Assembly (NCBI RefSeq): GCF_020911725.1
Contig: NZ_CP076620.1
Span: 2,298,501-2,362,500, forward strand
Origin: Clostridium cadaveris
Lineage (GTDB): Bacteria > Bacillota > Clostridia > Clostridiales > Clostridiaceae
Length of the DNA: 64,000 nt
Direction of reading: 5' to 3'
This document shows, piece after piece, positions 24,971 to 33,276 of the stretch (within the stretch, counting starts at the first letter, position 1; each line of letters starts with the position of its first letter). A program made the position numbers and the translations under genes. The notes under the pieces are model-generated. The model made no database searches and was not told the origin of the DNA. It saw only the letters and a program-made list of their open reading frames with translations.

Positions 24971-25379
24971 TCTTCTTACCTAACTGATTAAGTATAGAAT
25001 CAAGCTTTTGGGTAGAATTTATATTTGCATTTACATCCTGTTCTACCTTTTCCACAAACAGTCTATATCTCTTACCTAATAGTTCAGCTGCTTTTGTTCT
25101 GTCCTGGAGTGAAGCATCTAACCCAAACTGGTCCTTTTCTTCTCCTCGCATTACCTTAGTGAGATATTGGAGAACTTCTTCACCCTTTGCTATTCGCTTT
25201 TCGTCTAAAACCTTCATTCTTTCTTCTATATATGATTTAATACTAAGTTTTTCTAAGTTCTGACTTCCTTGTACATTAGGTTTTTTATATCCTGCTCTCC
25301 TTGCTGCTTCTGTAGCATTGCCAGTTTCTATATAATAATCTGCAAATGCTTTCTGTTTAGGTGTAAGCTTTTTATCCAT
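24963..25379 (-). CDS. terS: Terminase small subunit
   Basis: About 138 residues from ATG at 25379 (AGGTGATAACA precedes it; the ATG at 25388 has none). The Terminase_2 signature is clear: LTPKQKAFADYYIETGNATEAARRAGYK is its helix-turn-helix, split here by a turn. Central helices and an Asn-rich end follow. It recognises the packaging site for the large subunit. It overlaps the genes on both sides. Confidence 0.9.
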   Translation of the reverse strand: MDKKLTPKQKAFADYYIETGNATEAARRAGYKKPNVQGSQNLEKLSIKSYIEERMKVLDEKRIAKGEEVLQYLTKVMRGEEKDQFGLDASLQDRTKAAELLGKRYRLFVEKVEQDVNANINSTQKLDSILNQLGKKNE

Positions 25380-25611
25380 TGTTATCACCTGCCTTTAATA
25401 TTTCTATTAAATCTTTTAACAGGTCTACTTTGTTAAAAACTATATCATAAACATCATTTTCTTTTCCTCTAGGTCTACCATAATGAATAATATACTTTGT
25501 AATAGGCTGACCTTCATCTCCATAAAACTGTTCATGATTAATAAGTGGCATCAAGCCTTTAGCTTTTAATGCCTTAGATACTTTATTTATTACTGTTTGT
25601 ATTCTGGCCAT
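25372..25611 (-). CDS. Small hypothetical phage protein upstream of terminase
   Basis: 79 residues, with GGAAGTGG before ATG. Begins MARIQTVINKVSKALKAKGL; contains HYGRPRGKENDVYDIVFNKVDLL. It overlaps terS by 8 nt, so it is part of the packaging operon. Function unknown. Confidence 0.6.
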   Translation of the reverse strand: MARIQTVINKVSKALKAKGLMPLINHEQFYGDEGQPITKYIIHYGRPRGKENDVYDIVFNKVDLLKDLIEILKAGDNNG

Positions 25612-25688
25612 AATGCCACTTCCTTTCTGTATATTATAAATACAATTAGTTAATAATATAAATAATTCAAAAGATATGAGGTGCTATT

Positions 25689-25799
25689 ATGAATATTAAA
25701 GACTTTTTTGATTTCATGGAATCTTTAACGATGATTATTGTCAATCTAATAATCATAATTCAATTTATTAATTCTTTAAAAAAAATAGCACACATCTAA
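25689..25799 (+). CDS. 36-residue hydrophobic peptide, TxpA/BsrG-like
   Basis: ATG at 25689 follows GAGGTG by 6 nt. The peptide is MNIKDFFDF, then MESLTMIIVNLIIIIQFI, then a basic end (NSLKKIAHI). A short N-terminal part with ESL, one membrane helix and a Lys-containing tail is the pattern of TxpA/BsrG-type type I toxins of Bacillus prophages. It is read against the phage operon in a gene-poor gap of about 210 bp. I could not define an antisense RNA promoter, so a toxin role is speculative. Confidence 0.5.
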   Translation: MNIKDFFDFMESLTMIIVNLIIIIQFINSLKKIAHI

Positions 25800-25823
25800 G
25801 TTATAAAAATTATGTTGACAATT

Positions 25824-26033
25824 CTATCTCTGCCTTAAGGCTCCTTTAACTCTCTTATAACTTCTTTCCTGCATACATTCTTTTAGATTATCCGATATGG
25901 TTTCTTTCTTAACTCTTTTACTGCTGCAATAAGGACACACTAAGTATCCTTTCTGCTTTTCTACTTCTTCTGATAGTAATACAAACTCTCTACCACAACT
26001 ATTACATTTATAACTTGTATAGATACTTAACAT
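25824..26033 (-). CDS. Small zinc-ribbon protein
   Basis: 69 residues. CNSCGREF and CPYCSSKR give two CxxC knuckles 22 residues apart, a classic zinc ribbon, followed by a basic tail (ERSYKRVKGALRQR). Possibly a late transcription factor or nucleic-acid-binding accessory protein; it lies just upstream of the packaging genes. Confidence 0.7.
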   Translation of the reverse strand: MLSIYTSYKCNSCGREFVLLSEEVEKQKGYLVCPYCSSKRVKKETISDNLKECMQERSYKRVKGALRQR

Positions 26034-26062
26034 GTTCTCACTTCCTTTTATGTAAAATAAAA

Positions 26063-26084
26063 AGAACCCTATTTCTAGAGTTCT
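26063..26084 (-). terminator. Terminator after the membrane accessory gene
   Basis: AGAACTCT-AGAAAT-AGGGTTCT (one G-U pair) is followed by TTTTTATTTT on the minus strand, 10 nt after the stop of the gene at 26094. Confidence 0.7.
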
Positions 26085-26093
26085 AATATACTT

Positions 26094-26897
26094 TTATTGC
26101 CATTCTTCATCTACTTTTAAAAATTTTCTAATTTCCCTTCTAATTTCTTTAACTAGATGTTCATGCTCAATTCTATTATGATTAAACTCATTATAAACCC
26201 CAGTATGAGAAATTGATTTTTTTTCTTGTAATTTATAATATTCTATAACCGACTCCTCTATTGTCTTCTTTATTATTAATTTTAAATTATTATTTATTAT
26301 ATCTAATAACTGCTCTAGTATATCAGAAATTTTTTGTGGCATTAATGGATTACTAATATATTTTGATATAATTTGATTACACTCTAGATATTCCTTAGTA
26401 AAAAATATCATATCAATATGCAAATTGCCATTTTGTAAATTTTCATAATTTTCCTTTTTTACATCTTCATCACATGTTTCACTTTCATTTTTAAAAGTAG
26501 AAATAACCTCTATCGATTTAATTATCCCATTTTCATCAGCAATTGGTATCGCCCCAACCTTCTTTTCTTTTATTATTGCTTTTATTTTTTCCTGATTGTT
26601 AAAAATATATCCACAATCAATTAATGTATTAAACAAATTAATACATACTATATCTAAATAAATATTATATAGTTTATTATTAAATTCATCATTAATATAG
26701 TTTATTAAATCAATCATCATGTTAGTTTGAATATGAATAACTTCTGATTTCATAGGTTGAAGTAGACTCTTCTTCGCCTTCTGATATGTAAAATATGATA
26801 TTATTGTAGCTGAAAAAGTTAGAATAATAGTAAAAATATCTTTTATCCAAGAAATATTTTCTTTTGTATATATAATCGCATTCTTTATGATGTCCAT
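26094..26897 (-). CDS. Hypothetical membrane-anchored accessory protein
   Basis: 267 residues from ATG at 26897, which has GGAGGGGGG 8 nt upstream; the ATG at 26918 lies within that site. One membrane helix near residues 18-37 (DIFTIILTFSATIISYFTYQ) is followed by a long Asn/Ile-rich, mostly helical cytosolic domain. It is bounded by terminators, strongly A+T-rich, and sits between late regulator and zinc-ribbon genes. This is a typical lysogenic-conversion gene. No family recognised; membrane tethering would suit an exclusion function. Confidence 0.6.
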   Translation of the reverse strand: MDIIKNAIIYTKENISWIKDIFTIILTFSATIISYFTYQKAKKSLLQPMKSEVIHIQTNMMIDLINYINDEFNNKLYNIYLDIVCINLFNTLIDCGYIFNNQEKIKAIIKEKKVGAIPIADENGIIKSIEVISTFKNESETCDEDVKKENYENLQNGNLHIDMIFFTKEYLECNQIISKYISNPLMPQKISDILEQLLDIINNNLKLIIKKTIEESVIEYYKLQEKKSISHTGVYNEFNHNRIEHEHLVKEIRREIRKFLKVDEEWQ

Positions 26898-26947
26898 TTT
26901 GTCATCCCCCCTCCTCATAATTCTACAAACAGTTATAAAATCCTTCT

Positions 26948-26985
26948 AAAAAAGCATCTACAGCCTAAACCATAAATGCTTTTTT
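26948..26985. terminator. Hairpin upstream of the membrane accessory gene
   Basis: AAAAAAGCAT and ATGCTTTTTT form a 10-bp stem with an 18-nt loop. A- and T-runs on the two sides allow termination in both directions. The surrounding gap (26898-27079) also holds two copies of CATGTTATCATAT, near 27018 and 27090. Confidence 0.6.
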
Positions 26986-27079
26986 AATATAAAGGGGGAA
27001 AGCTCATATATTTTATTAACTACTATCATGTTATCATATATTGCATCATGTTTTTTCTCAACTTTTTATCACTTTTTTA

Positions 27080-27616
27080 TCACTTTAGTAGCATGTTATC
27101 ATATTCTGATATAGCTTGTATTAATTCTTCTCGCTTTCTATATGCAGTCGCTTGAGCTATATTAAGCTTTAATGATATTTGAAGTATGTTTTTCTTATCC
27201 CCATACTTTAACTCTAGAAATCGTTTATCTTCTTCACCCAATAGGCTTATATTATATCCTATGCTCTGCATCTCTAACTCAATTTCTCTTATCCTTGAGT
27301 TGATTTTCCCTATGGACCTTATCGTATGTTTATAATCTTTTTCTAGTCTTTCTATATACTTGACCATTTGATTTTCAGCTACACTTGTACTGGTCCCACT
27401 ACTTTGAATCTTCTCCATACTATAATCTATTCCCATGTTAAGATCCGACTCTAACTGTATATGTTTGAGTTCTTGCATTTCTCTGCGAATAGCTTCTTTC
27501 TGTTGAGTTAATAACATCACTTTATCTCTAAGTTTTTCTATAAGCCTTGTATGGCCATAATATCTGTATAGCTTTCCTTCTGTCTTTCTAAAGAGTTCTT
27601 TATCTATATTAATCAT
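27080..27616 (-). CDS. Sigma-70 region 4-like phage late regulator
   Basis: 178 residues from ATG at 27616 (MINIDKELFRKTEGKLYRYYG). The longer start at 27664 has no ribosome binding site; the AGG just before 27616 is unusually close. An extended coiled coil fills the first two thirds. The end (EEDKRFLELKYGDKKNIL, QISLKLNIAQATAYRKREEL) is a helix-turn-helix like sigma region 4 or RinA/ArpU activators. It lies between the early and packaging genes, where late-operon activators are found. Confidence 0.72.
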   Translation of the reverse strand: MINIDKELFRKTEGKLYRYYGHTRLIEKLRDKVMLLTQQKEAIRREMQELKHIQLESDLNMGIDYSMEKIQSSGTSTSVAENQMVKYIERLEKDYKHTIRSIGKINSRIREIELEMQSIGYNISLLGEEDKRFLELKYGDKKNILQISLKLNIAQATAYRKREELIQAISEYDNMLLK

Positions 27617-27708
27617 CCTTTCTTTAAAATAAAAACACCATATATTCGATGGAATATACGGCATTTTAGATACTTATTGTATTTTTCTATAGTTAAATAG
27701 AATATATT

Positions 27709-28887
27709 TCATATATCCTCTTTACCTAGATACTCTTTTATTATTTCTAATGTATTATCAAGTTGTTCATAAAATTTTATTAGGTTATTTATTATATACT
27801 CATCTATAGGTCTGTTTTGACCATAAAATTTACATCTGTTCAGCCATCTATCTGGTTTGCCATCTTCATCTATATCCCATATATACATTAAAGCATAAGG
27901 AATTCTTTTCTTATTTACTACTGGTGTTCCAAATCCCCAAAAAACAGCTGGATCAGATGAAAAAAAGCTATTATGAACAATTAAATTTCTACTTAAAATT
28001 ATATCGTCATAATCCTTAAAATTAGCTAAAATAGATTGATTATAGTTTCTATAATTTTTAAATTTTTCTTTAAATCTTTTTATATTTCTAAAATATATAT
28101 TTCCGCTTTTAAATCTTATAGGTTTATCATATACCTTAGGAAAATCTAATATTTCACAAAATAATTTTGTAATAATGTCTAAACAAGAAGATAATTTAAC
28201 AATAACATCCATATACATAGAAGATATAATCTGTGAATTATATCCGCAAAGCTTATACTCCTTTTCTTCTTCTCCGTACCATTTTATGCAAAATTCCTCT
28301 TGAACTCCATCTAGAATTTTGCATAATTCTTTTTGCGCTTCAATTAAATTATTATGAACATTTAATACATAATTCTGGATATCTCCTATCATTGCATACA
28401 AATCATTCATATATATTATTTTATTCTTAGTCTCATTATCTATTAATTTTAATACGTCTGATTCAACAAGCGCTTGCTGAAATTCTTTACGTGAAAAAAA
28501 CAATTCAGTAACTAGACCTTCTGTAGTAATAAATATAGGTACATAACTAATTATTTTATAATATTCGTCTATGTTAATAAAAATTTTTTTTTTAATTAAT
28601 TCATAAATTTCTACGAATGACGCATCTATTTTGTATAATAAAGATGTTATATATATTATTTCTTTATTGTTTTTTGATACCATAAAGTTAAAATCACCTG
28701 TCATCTGTATTAAACTATTATCTTTAATAATTTCTCCAAGCAATTTTATATTATATTCATTTTCTAAATTTATCAAATCTTTGTCTGTATAAGAGTAGCT
28801 AGTTTCAATCACTTTATTTCCAGCAATTAACTTTATTTTAGATTTATCAACACACCCCTTAATCCCCTTAGTAAATAATAACTTCAT
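27709..28887 (-). CDS. 392-residue accessory protein with HEPN-type R-x4-H motif
   Basis: GGAGAT precedes ATG at 28887. The C-terminal third contains SRNLIVHNS with R300 and H305, the R-x4-6-H arrangement of HEPN ribonucleases, in a helical context (IIKLFCEILDF upstream, YIINNLIKFYEQLDNTLEII downstream). The N-terminal part is beta-rich, with a possible sensor role. The gene is markedly A+T-rich and sits alone between nuclease and late-regulator genes. HEPN proteins often act in abortive infection. A short R-x4-H can occur by chance, so the family call needs a profile search. Confidence 0.6.
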   Translation of the reverse strand: MKLLFTKGIKGCVDKSKIKLIAGNKVIETSYSYTDKDLINLENEYNIKLLGEIIKDNSLIQMTGDFNFMVSKNNKEIIYITSLLYKIDASFVEIYELIKKKIFINIDEYYKIISYVPIFITTEGLVTELFFSRKEFQQALVESDVLKLIDNETKNKIIYMNDLYAMIGDIQNYVLNVHNNLIEAQKELCKILDGVQEEFCIKWYGEEEKEYKLCGYNSQIISSMYMDVIVKLSSCLDIITKLFCEILDFPKVYDKPIRFKSGNIYFRNIKRFKEKFKNYRNYNQSILANFKDYDDIILSRNLIVHNSFFSSDPAVFWGFGTPVVNKKRIPYALMYIWDIDEDGKPDRWLNRCKFYGQNRPIDEYIINNLIKFYEQLDNTLEIIKEYLGKEDI

Positions 28888-29005
28888 ATTTATCTCCTTT
28901 TACTTTATAGATTCAAACCAATATTAATCTATTTATTTATATAATAACATTTTCTTCAATACCTTACTATTCAATTTTCAAAGAACATCTTTAAATTTCT
29001 ACATA

Positions 29006-29335
29006 TCAACCTTTAAGTTGCACCTCATATTCCTTATATAGCTTCATCCAATCATCAAAAGTCATTGTTACTAGCCATTCACATCTATCTTTCCTATGAA
29101 ATACAGTAGGTAATTCCCCTTCTTTTGCATCTGCCTTAGCTTGGCTTATAGCATCATAAATATTAAGTCTCTCAACTCTCTTGCACTCTATATGAATACC
29201 TGCCAATCCAATCACATCTGCATCTCCATTAGCTCCGCAGTACTGCTGTCCTCGTCTTGTGTTATATCCATATTCTTTAAGCTTAGAAGAAAGCTCTCGC
29301 TCCCCCCTAGCTCCTTTCTGCTTACTGTTAGTCAT
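29006..29335 (-). CDS. PDDEXK-type nuclease, Holliday junction resolvase-like
   Basis: 109 residues, with TGGAGGT before ATG. KGARGERELSSKLKEYG, GDADVIGL and IECKR give the E...D...ExK pattern of PDDEXK nucleases, in the small single-domain form found in phage replication modules. Likely trims branched DNA or resolves junctions during replication and packaging. Confidence 0.82.
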   Translation of the reverse strand: MTNSKQKGARGERELSSKLKEYGYNTRRGQQYCGANGDADVIGLAGIHIECKRVERLNIYDAISQAKADAKEGELPTVFHRKDRCEWLVTMTFDDWMKLYKEYEVQLKG

Positions 29336-29349
29336 TGTATACCTCCAAG

Positions 29350-30363
29350 CTATAATATCTTATATTGCTGGCACTCATTGCCGTTTAAAACAATCGGATC
29401 TACTTCTGCTAAATACGGAACATTTATATAGTCCAATACTTTAGCCATTCCAAGTCCACCCTTATCCCAATCTTTCATACAGTAGTCCCATAATTGTGGA
29501 TGTGTATGCTCCATTCTTTGAAACCTATTAGGGCAAGTTTCTAAATGGCATCCAAAAGCACAGAACATGCATCCAGTTCTCTCTACACCAGTATTGCTAT
29601 AAACACCATCTTTACATTGTATCTCTCCGTATACGCTACATATTTCAAGCTTATTCTCATATGCATATCTCAATACATCTTGTTTAGTCCAAAATCCCAT
29701 AGGTTGACTTTTAGGTTTATCAGAGTCAAAAACATTACATCCTGTCTTTTCATATTGCCTTTGCCTTTGAAAACCTTCATCTTGAGTAATACCAATGAAC
29801 GGATATTTTTCACTTTGTTTTTGGTAATCTCTAAATGGTTTCTTTTTCATCACATCGCAGCACTTCTCACTTGTATCGAATGGAGCATCTAAAAGTATTC
29901 TCCACTTCTTTGCTAACATACCAAGTTTTCCTCTTTCATCGCCGTTCATTAAATAGTTCCTATATTTTTCAGATAGATTCCCATGTCTAAGCTTTCTTAT
30001 CTTAGCTGCTGTTTCTTTGCTAACTAGTGGATATCCATACTGCTTAATAACTTGTCTGAAACTCATATTTGGCTTAATAATAGTTACATTATCAAAGCTT
30101 TTAATAAACTCTCTAAGCTCTGGATATTCTAATCCAGTATCACAAAATACTGCTTCTACATCTGGATATATCTTTCTTACCATGTCTAAAAGTACTGTGC
30201 TATCTAGCCCACCGCTGAAGCTCACATATACTTGACCACCATAATATTCATACCATTCTCTTATACGTTTCTCTGATAATCTAAGTTTAAGATTATAAGG
30301 CAATCCTTTTCTTTGGCTAAATGCCCAATCTTTGAGCTTCAGATCTATATCTTGTATATACAT
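29350..30363 (-). CDS. Phosphoadenosine phosphosulfate reductase-family protein
   Basis: 337 residues. SGGLDST is the PP-loop that binds ATP or PAPS. The C-terminal part contains RTGCMFCAFGCHLETCPNRF, a Cys-rich cluster that could hold an iron-sulphur centre. Phage homologues are common next to DNA methylases, but their substrate is not known. The family also includes DndC (DNA phosphorothioation), sulphate reduction enzymes and QueC-like relatives. A role in modified nucleotide or sulphur chemistry is inferred from family and neighbourhood only. Confidence 0.82.
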   Translation of the reverse strand: MYIQDIDLKLKDWAFSQRKGLPYNLKLRLSEKRIREWYEYYGGQVYVSFSGGLDSTVLLDMVRKIYPDVEAVFCDTGLEYPELREFIKSFDNVTIIKPNMSFRQVIKQYGYPLVSKETAAKIRKLRHGNLSEKYRNYLMNGDERGKLGMLAKKWRILLDAPFDTSEKCCDVMKKKPFRDYQKQSEKYPFIGITQDEGFQRQRQYEKTGCNVFDSDKPKSQPMGFWTKQDVLRYAYENKLEICSVYGEIQCKDGVYSNTGVERTGCMFCAFGCHLETCPNRFQRMEHTHPQLWDYCMKDWDKGGLGMAKVLDYINVPYLAEVDPIVLNGNECQQYKIL

Positions 30364-30445
30364 CTTTTCACCTCCTTTACACTTATGATATTGATAGTCA
30401 TATAAGAATAGGTGAATAGATTAGTATCCTCATATGACTTTTTAT

Positions 30446-31270
30446 CTATATTAATTTTAATTGTTGATTTATTGGTTCATAATTCATTAAAATCAATTCA
30501 TTTCTAACTGGCATCTTATCACCTGCAGCTCTATTTTTAATTTGACTGGCTGTACTATATTTAACTACATACCAATCCTTGTATAAATCATCAATCAGTG
30601 AACTACTATAATAACAAACCATAGCTTTCCCTTTTATTCTATCTAGCCTTTCTTTTAACCTAATATGATCCTTCTCTTCAAAACCTCCAAAGTACATATT
30701 TTCATGATCATGATATGGTGGATCTAAAAAGAATAATGTATCTTCTGTATCATAAAACTTTATTACTTCTTCAAAATCTCGATTTAATATATTCCATGTT
30801 TTAATTAGTTCGGCCATTCCGGGTATAAGCTCTGTTGCACTTATTAATTGCTTGGCCTTATTTTGAGTTTTAGATAATCCAATTCCATTTCGGTATTTAT
30901 GACCTCCCCCACCAAAACAAACTCTCATTAAGTAATAAAATCTAACTGCTGATTCCAAATTATTCTCCGGCCATGGTTCCCATTTCCACTTTTCATATAA
31001 ACTTTCACTATAGGGTAATGAAGAACATTCTTTATATAGTTGTTCCGGATTATCTTTAAGTACCATCATGTAATTTACAAGTCTATCATTAATATCATTA
31101 ACTACAGTTATTTTAGCTGGATTTACTGTTTCTTTATAAAAAGGTACTGCTCCAGATCCAAGGAAACAATCCACAAAAATATCATGTTTAGGCATTAAAT
31201 CTAAATAAATTTCTTCCTTTCCATGTTTCCCACCTATCCATTTTATATTACTTAAATGTTTTAGCTTCAT
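30446..31270 (-). CDS. DNA adenine methyltransferase (D12 class)
   Basis: 274 residues. N-terminal KWIGGKHGKEE and VDCFLGSGAV (SAM-binding FxGxG-type motif), then LFFLDPPYHD with catalytic DPPY. This order is that of Dam/DpnM-like D12-class N6-adenine methylases. No cognate endonuclease is adjacent, so it is an orphan, probably protecting phage DNA from host restriction or tuning gene control. Confidence 0.9.
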   Translation of the reverse strand: MKLKHLSNIKWIGGKHGKEEIYLDLMPKHDIFVDCFLGSGAVPFYKETVNPAKITVVNDINDRLVNYMMVLKDNPEQLYKECSSLPYSESLYEKWKWEPWPENNLESAVRFYYLMRVCFGGGGHKYRNGIGLSKTQNKAKQLISATELIPGMAELIKTWNILNRDFEEVIKFYDTEDTLFFLDPPYHDHENMYFGGFEEKDHIRLKERLDRIKGKAMVCYYSSSLIDDLYKDWYVVKYSTASQIKNRAAGDKMPVRNELILMNYEPINQQLKLI

Positions 31271-31291
31271 CCTGTCACTTCCTTTCTAATA

Positions 31292-31696
31292 TTAAAAAGG
31301 TATGTCCCCATCATCAACTGGCATTATATCTTCATCAAAGCTTTGTTCTCCAAAATTTTGAGTTGATAAATTATTATCTTTGCCTTTACTCAAAAATGAA
31401 ACTTCTTGAGCCACAACCTCAGTAATATATCTTTTAGTACCATCTTTAGCATCATAAGACCTAGTTTGGATTCTGCCACTGATAGCCATTTGACTACCTT
31501 TACTCATATAGCTTGCAGTATTCTCAGCTTGTTTTCCCCAGATTACAACTGATATAAAATCAGCTTCATTCTTCTTAGTTTGTGGATTATACTTGTCTAC
31601 TGCTAAAGTTATAGTAGTAACTGCTGTTCCATTCCCTGGAGTATACTTTAAGTCTGGATCTTTTGTTAACCTTCCGATTAAAACTACTTTATTCAT
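31292..31696 (-). CDS. ssb: Single-stranded DNA-binding protein
   Basis: 134 residues. MNKVVLIGRLTKDPDLKYTPG, then TITLAVDKYNPQTKKNEADFI and VVIWGKQAENTASYM define the OB fold. The acidic end (DEDIMPVDDGDIPF) is the partner-binding tail of bacterial SSB. Phage-encoded, next to DnaC-like and methylase genes; coats ssDNA in replication. Confidence 0.95.
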   Translation of the reverse strand: MNKVVLIGRLTKDPDLKYTPGNGTAVTTITLAVDKYNPQTKKNEADFISVVIWGKQAENTASYMSKGSQMAISGRIQTRSYDAKDGTKRYITEVVAQEVSFLSKGKDNNLSTQNFGEQSFDEDIMPVDDGDIPF

Positions 31697-31716
31697 TCCT
31701 TATCTCCTTCCTAGTT

Positions 31717-32511
31717 CTATTTTAAAAATTTTCTCATTCTATAATTGTATTTACTGCCTTCAAACACCGTTATGTTCTCACCACAAGTTTCTAGTATTCT
31801 TCCTGCTAATGCTTCATCTAAATTAGCTAAGCTTTCAGGTGTTGCCTCGGTACTAATTAACGTAGGAAGATAGTTTAAATACCTATAATTAATTATTTGA
31901 TAAAGATGTTTCATATCAGCCTCAGTAAGTTGTCCCAATAATCTACCGCTTTTAAATTTATCTTTAAACAAATCATCTATTATTAAGACTTTTGCCATCT
32001 GGTATCTTGAGGACAATTTGATATAGTATTCATCATCCATAGCATTAGCCTTAAGCTCTCTCATAGCTTCAAGATAAGGCATGTATATAGTTTCTATACC
32101 TTTGTTAATTAAAGCGGCTCCTATTGAGTTTATAATGTGTGTTTTTCCCGCCCCTGGTTGGCCAAACAATCCAAAACCATTTTCTCTAGTCTTTTTAATT
32201 TTCTCAAAACCAGTTATATAATTTATAGCTTTGTCCCTTGCAGATTCTTGTACATAATCCATAGGCCTATACTCATTTAATTTTTTTATTTCCTTAGGAT
32301 CCACACCATATTGCTTCCAAAGATTATTCATTCTCTCTACTTCATAACACTTACATCTTGTATAAGTATTAGTTTCTTTATCAACTATCCATCCAGTTCC
32401 ACCACATTCACACTTAGAAGTCGATTTCTCCATTGTGACTTGGTCCGGTGTATGGTCTATTGAAATTGTATTCTCCCTTATTCTTTGAATTATCTTTTCT
32501 ATCTCCACCAT
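31717..32511 (-). CDS. DnaC/IstB-like helicase loader ATPase
   Basis: 264 residues. A CECGGTGW...CKC zinc-ribbon-like element lies near residues 34-55, then an AAA+ core with Walker A GLFGQPGAGKTH and Walker B VLIIDDLF. It would load host replicative helicase at the phage origin. ATG at 32511 has GGAGG 11 nt upstream, so the first 98 nt overlap the DnaD-like gene in another frame. Confidence 0.9.
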   Translation of the reverse strand: MVEIEKIIQRIRENTISIDHTPDQVTMEKSTSKCECGGTGWIVDKETNTYTRCKCYEVERMNNLWKQYGVDPKEIKKLNEYRPMDYVQESARDKAINYITGFEKIKKTRENGFGLFGQPGAGKTHIINSIGAALINKGIETIYMPYLEAMRELKANAMDDEYYIKLSSRYQMAKVLIIDDLFKDKFKSGRLLGQLTEADMKHLYQIINYRYLNYLPTLISTEATPESLANLDEALAGRILETCGENITVFEGSKYNYRMRKFLK

Positions 32512-33265
32512 TTTGTTTTTGTCCTCCTTTCCTTTTTCTATGTTGAGAATATGCTTTTGCTTGGTCTAATGTTTTAATGTTGTTATCATTCCAATCCATA
32601 AGAGTATGCTCTATATACTTCCAACTTCTCGCATTATTTTCAGCTGCTATTTCTATTGCATATATAACTAACTCATTTCCTAAATCATTACTCCAATTAT
32701 TAATACCTTGAATCTCTATTGCTCCAGGCATAGGAAATATATTATTCTGATATACTTCTATTGGAGTTATATTATTATTTATATATTTATTATCATTATT
32801 AACATTATTATCATTATTGTTTGTTTCTGCTGACGTTCTGGTATCATTCTGCTGACGTTCTGCTGACGTTCTGTTTTCATTCTGGCATTCCTCGCTACCC
32901 CTTGAGCTATATGGATTTGAACCGTTCTGATTTTGATAGCTATCATAGTGTACTATTGTTATGGTAGTTCTTTTCTTATTTGCTTCAAATCTTATCATTC
33001 CATCAGAATCTAAGAGTTTCAAAAATGTTCTTGTTTTTTCAGAACCCCATCCCCATCTTTCCATTAGTTTCTTTTGTGAAGTTATAAAGCTACCTTTTTT
33101 TACTTTAATAAGTTCATTTCCTAATAGAAATTTATTGTCTTTATGGTTGGCAAGCAAGAGAAGGTCTAGCCATGCCTGTCCCTTGCTAAAGGGTCTCTCT
33201 TGCCATAACCAATGATCCTGTATGCTTCTATAAAGACTTATCCAGCCTTTTCCTTCTCCTGCCAT
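32414..33265 (-). CDS. DnaD-like phage replication initiator
   Basis: 283 residues. N-terminal winged helix (GWISLYRSIQDHWLW, LMERWGWGSEKTRTFLKLLD), an Asn/Arg/Ser linker containing repeated RTSAE, then a DnaD/DnaB_2-type domain (NELVIYAIEIAAENNARSWKYI) and a Lys/Asn-rich tail. Such proteins bind the phage origin and recruit the DnaC-like loader encoded next. The linker region holds the iterons described at 32770-32873. Confidence 0.88.
   Translation of the reverse strand: MAGEGKGWISLYRSIQDHWLWQERPFSKGQAWLDLLLLANHKDNKFLLGNELIKVKKGSFITSQKKLMERWGWGSEKTRTFLKLLDSDGMIRFEANKKRTTITIVHYDSYQNQNGSNPYSSRGSEECQNENRTSAERQQNDTRTSAETNNNDNNVNNDNKYINNNITPIEVYQNNIFPMPGAIEIQGINNWSNDLGNELVIYAIEIAAENNARSWKYIEHTLMDWNDNNIKTLDQAKAYSQHRKRKGGQKQNGGDRKDNSKNKGEYNFNRPYTGPSHNGEIDF
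32770..32873. other. Candidate phage replication origin: iterons and AT-rich stretch
   Basis: CTGCTGACGTTCTG occurs exactly three times: 32827-32840, 32849-32862 and 32860-32873. Offsets of 22 and 11 bp place all copies on one face of the helix, and neither is a multiple of 3, so the repeat is not simply repeated protein sequence. About 55 bp of nearly pure A/T (32770-32826) adjoin it, as a DNA unwinding element would. Position inside the initiator gene is typical for phage origins. Confidence 0.65.
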
Positions 33266-33276
33266 CTTTTATACCT

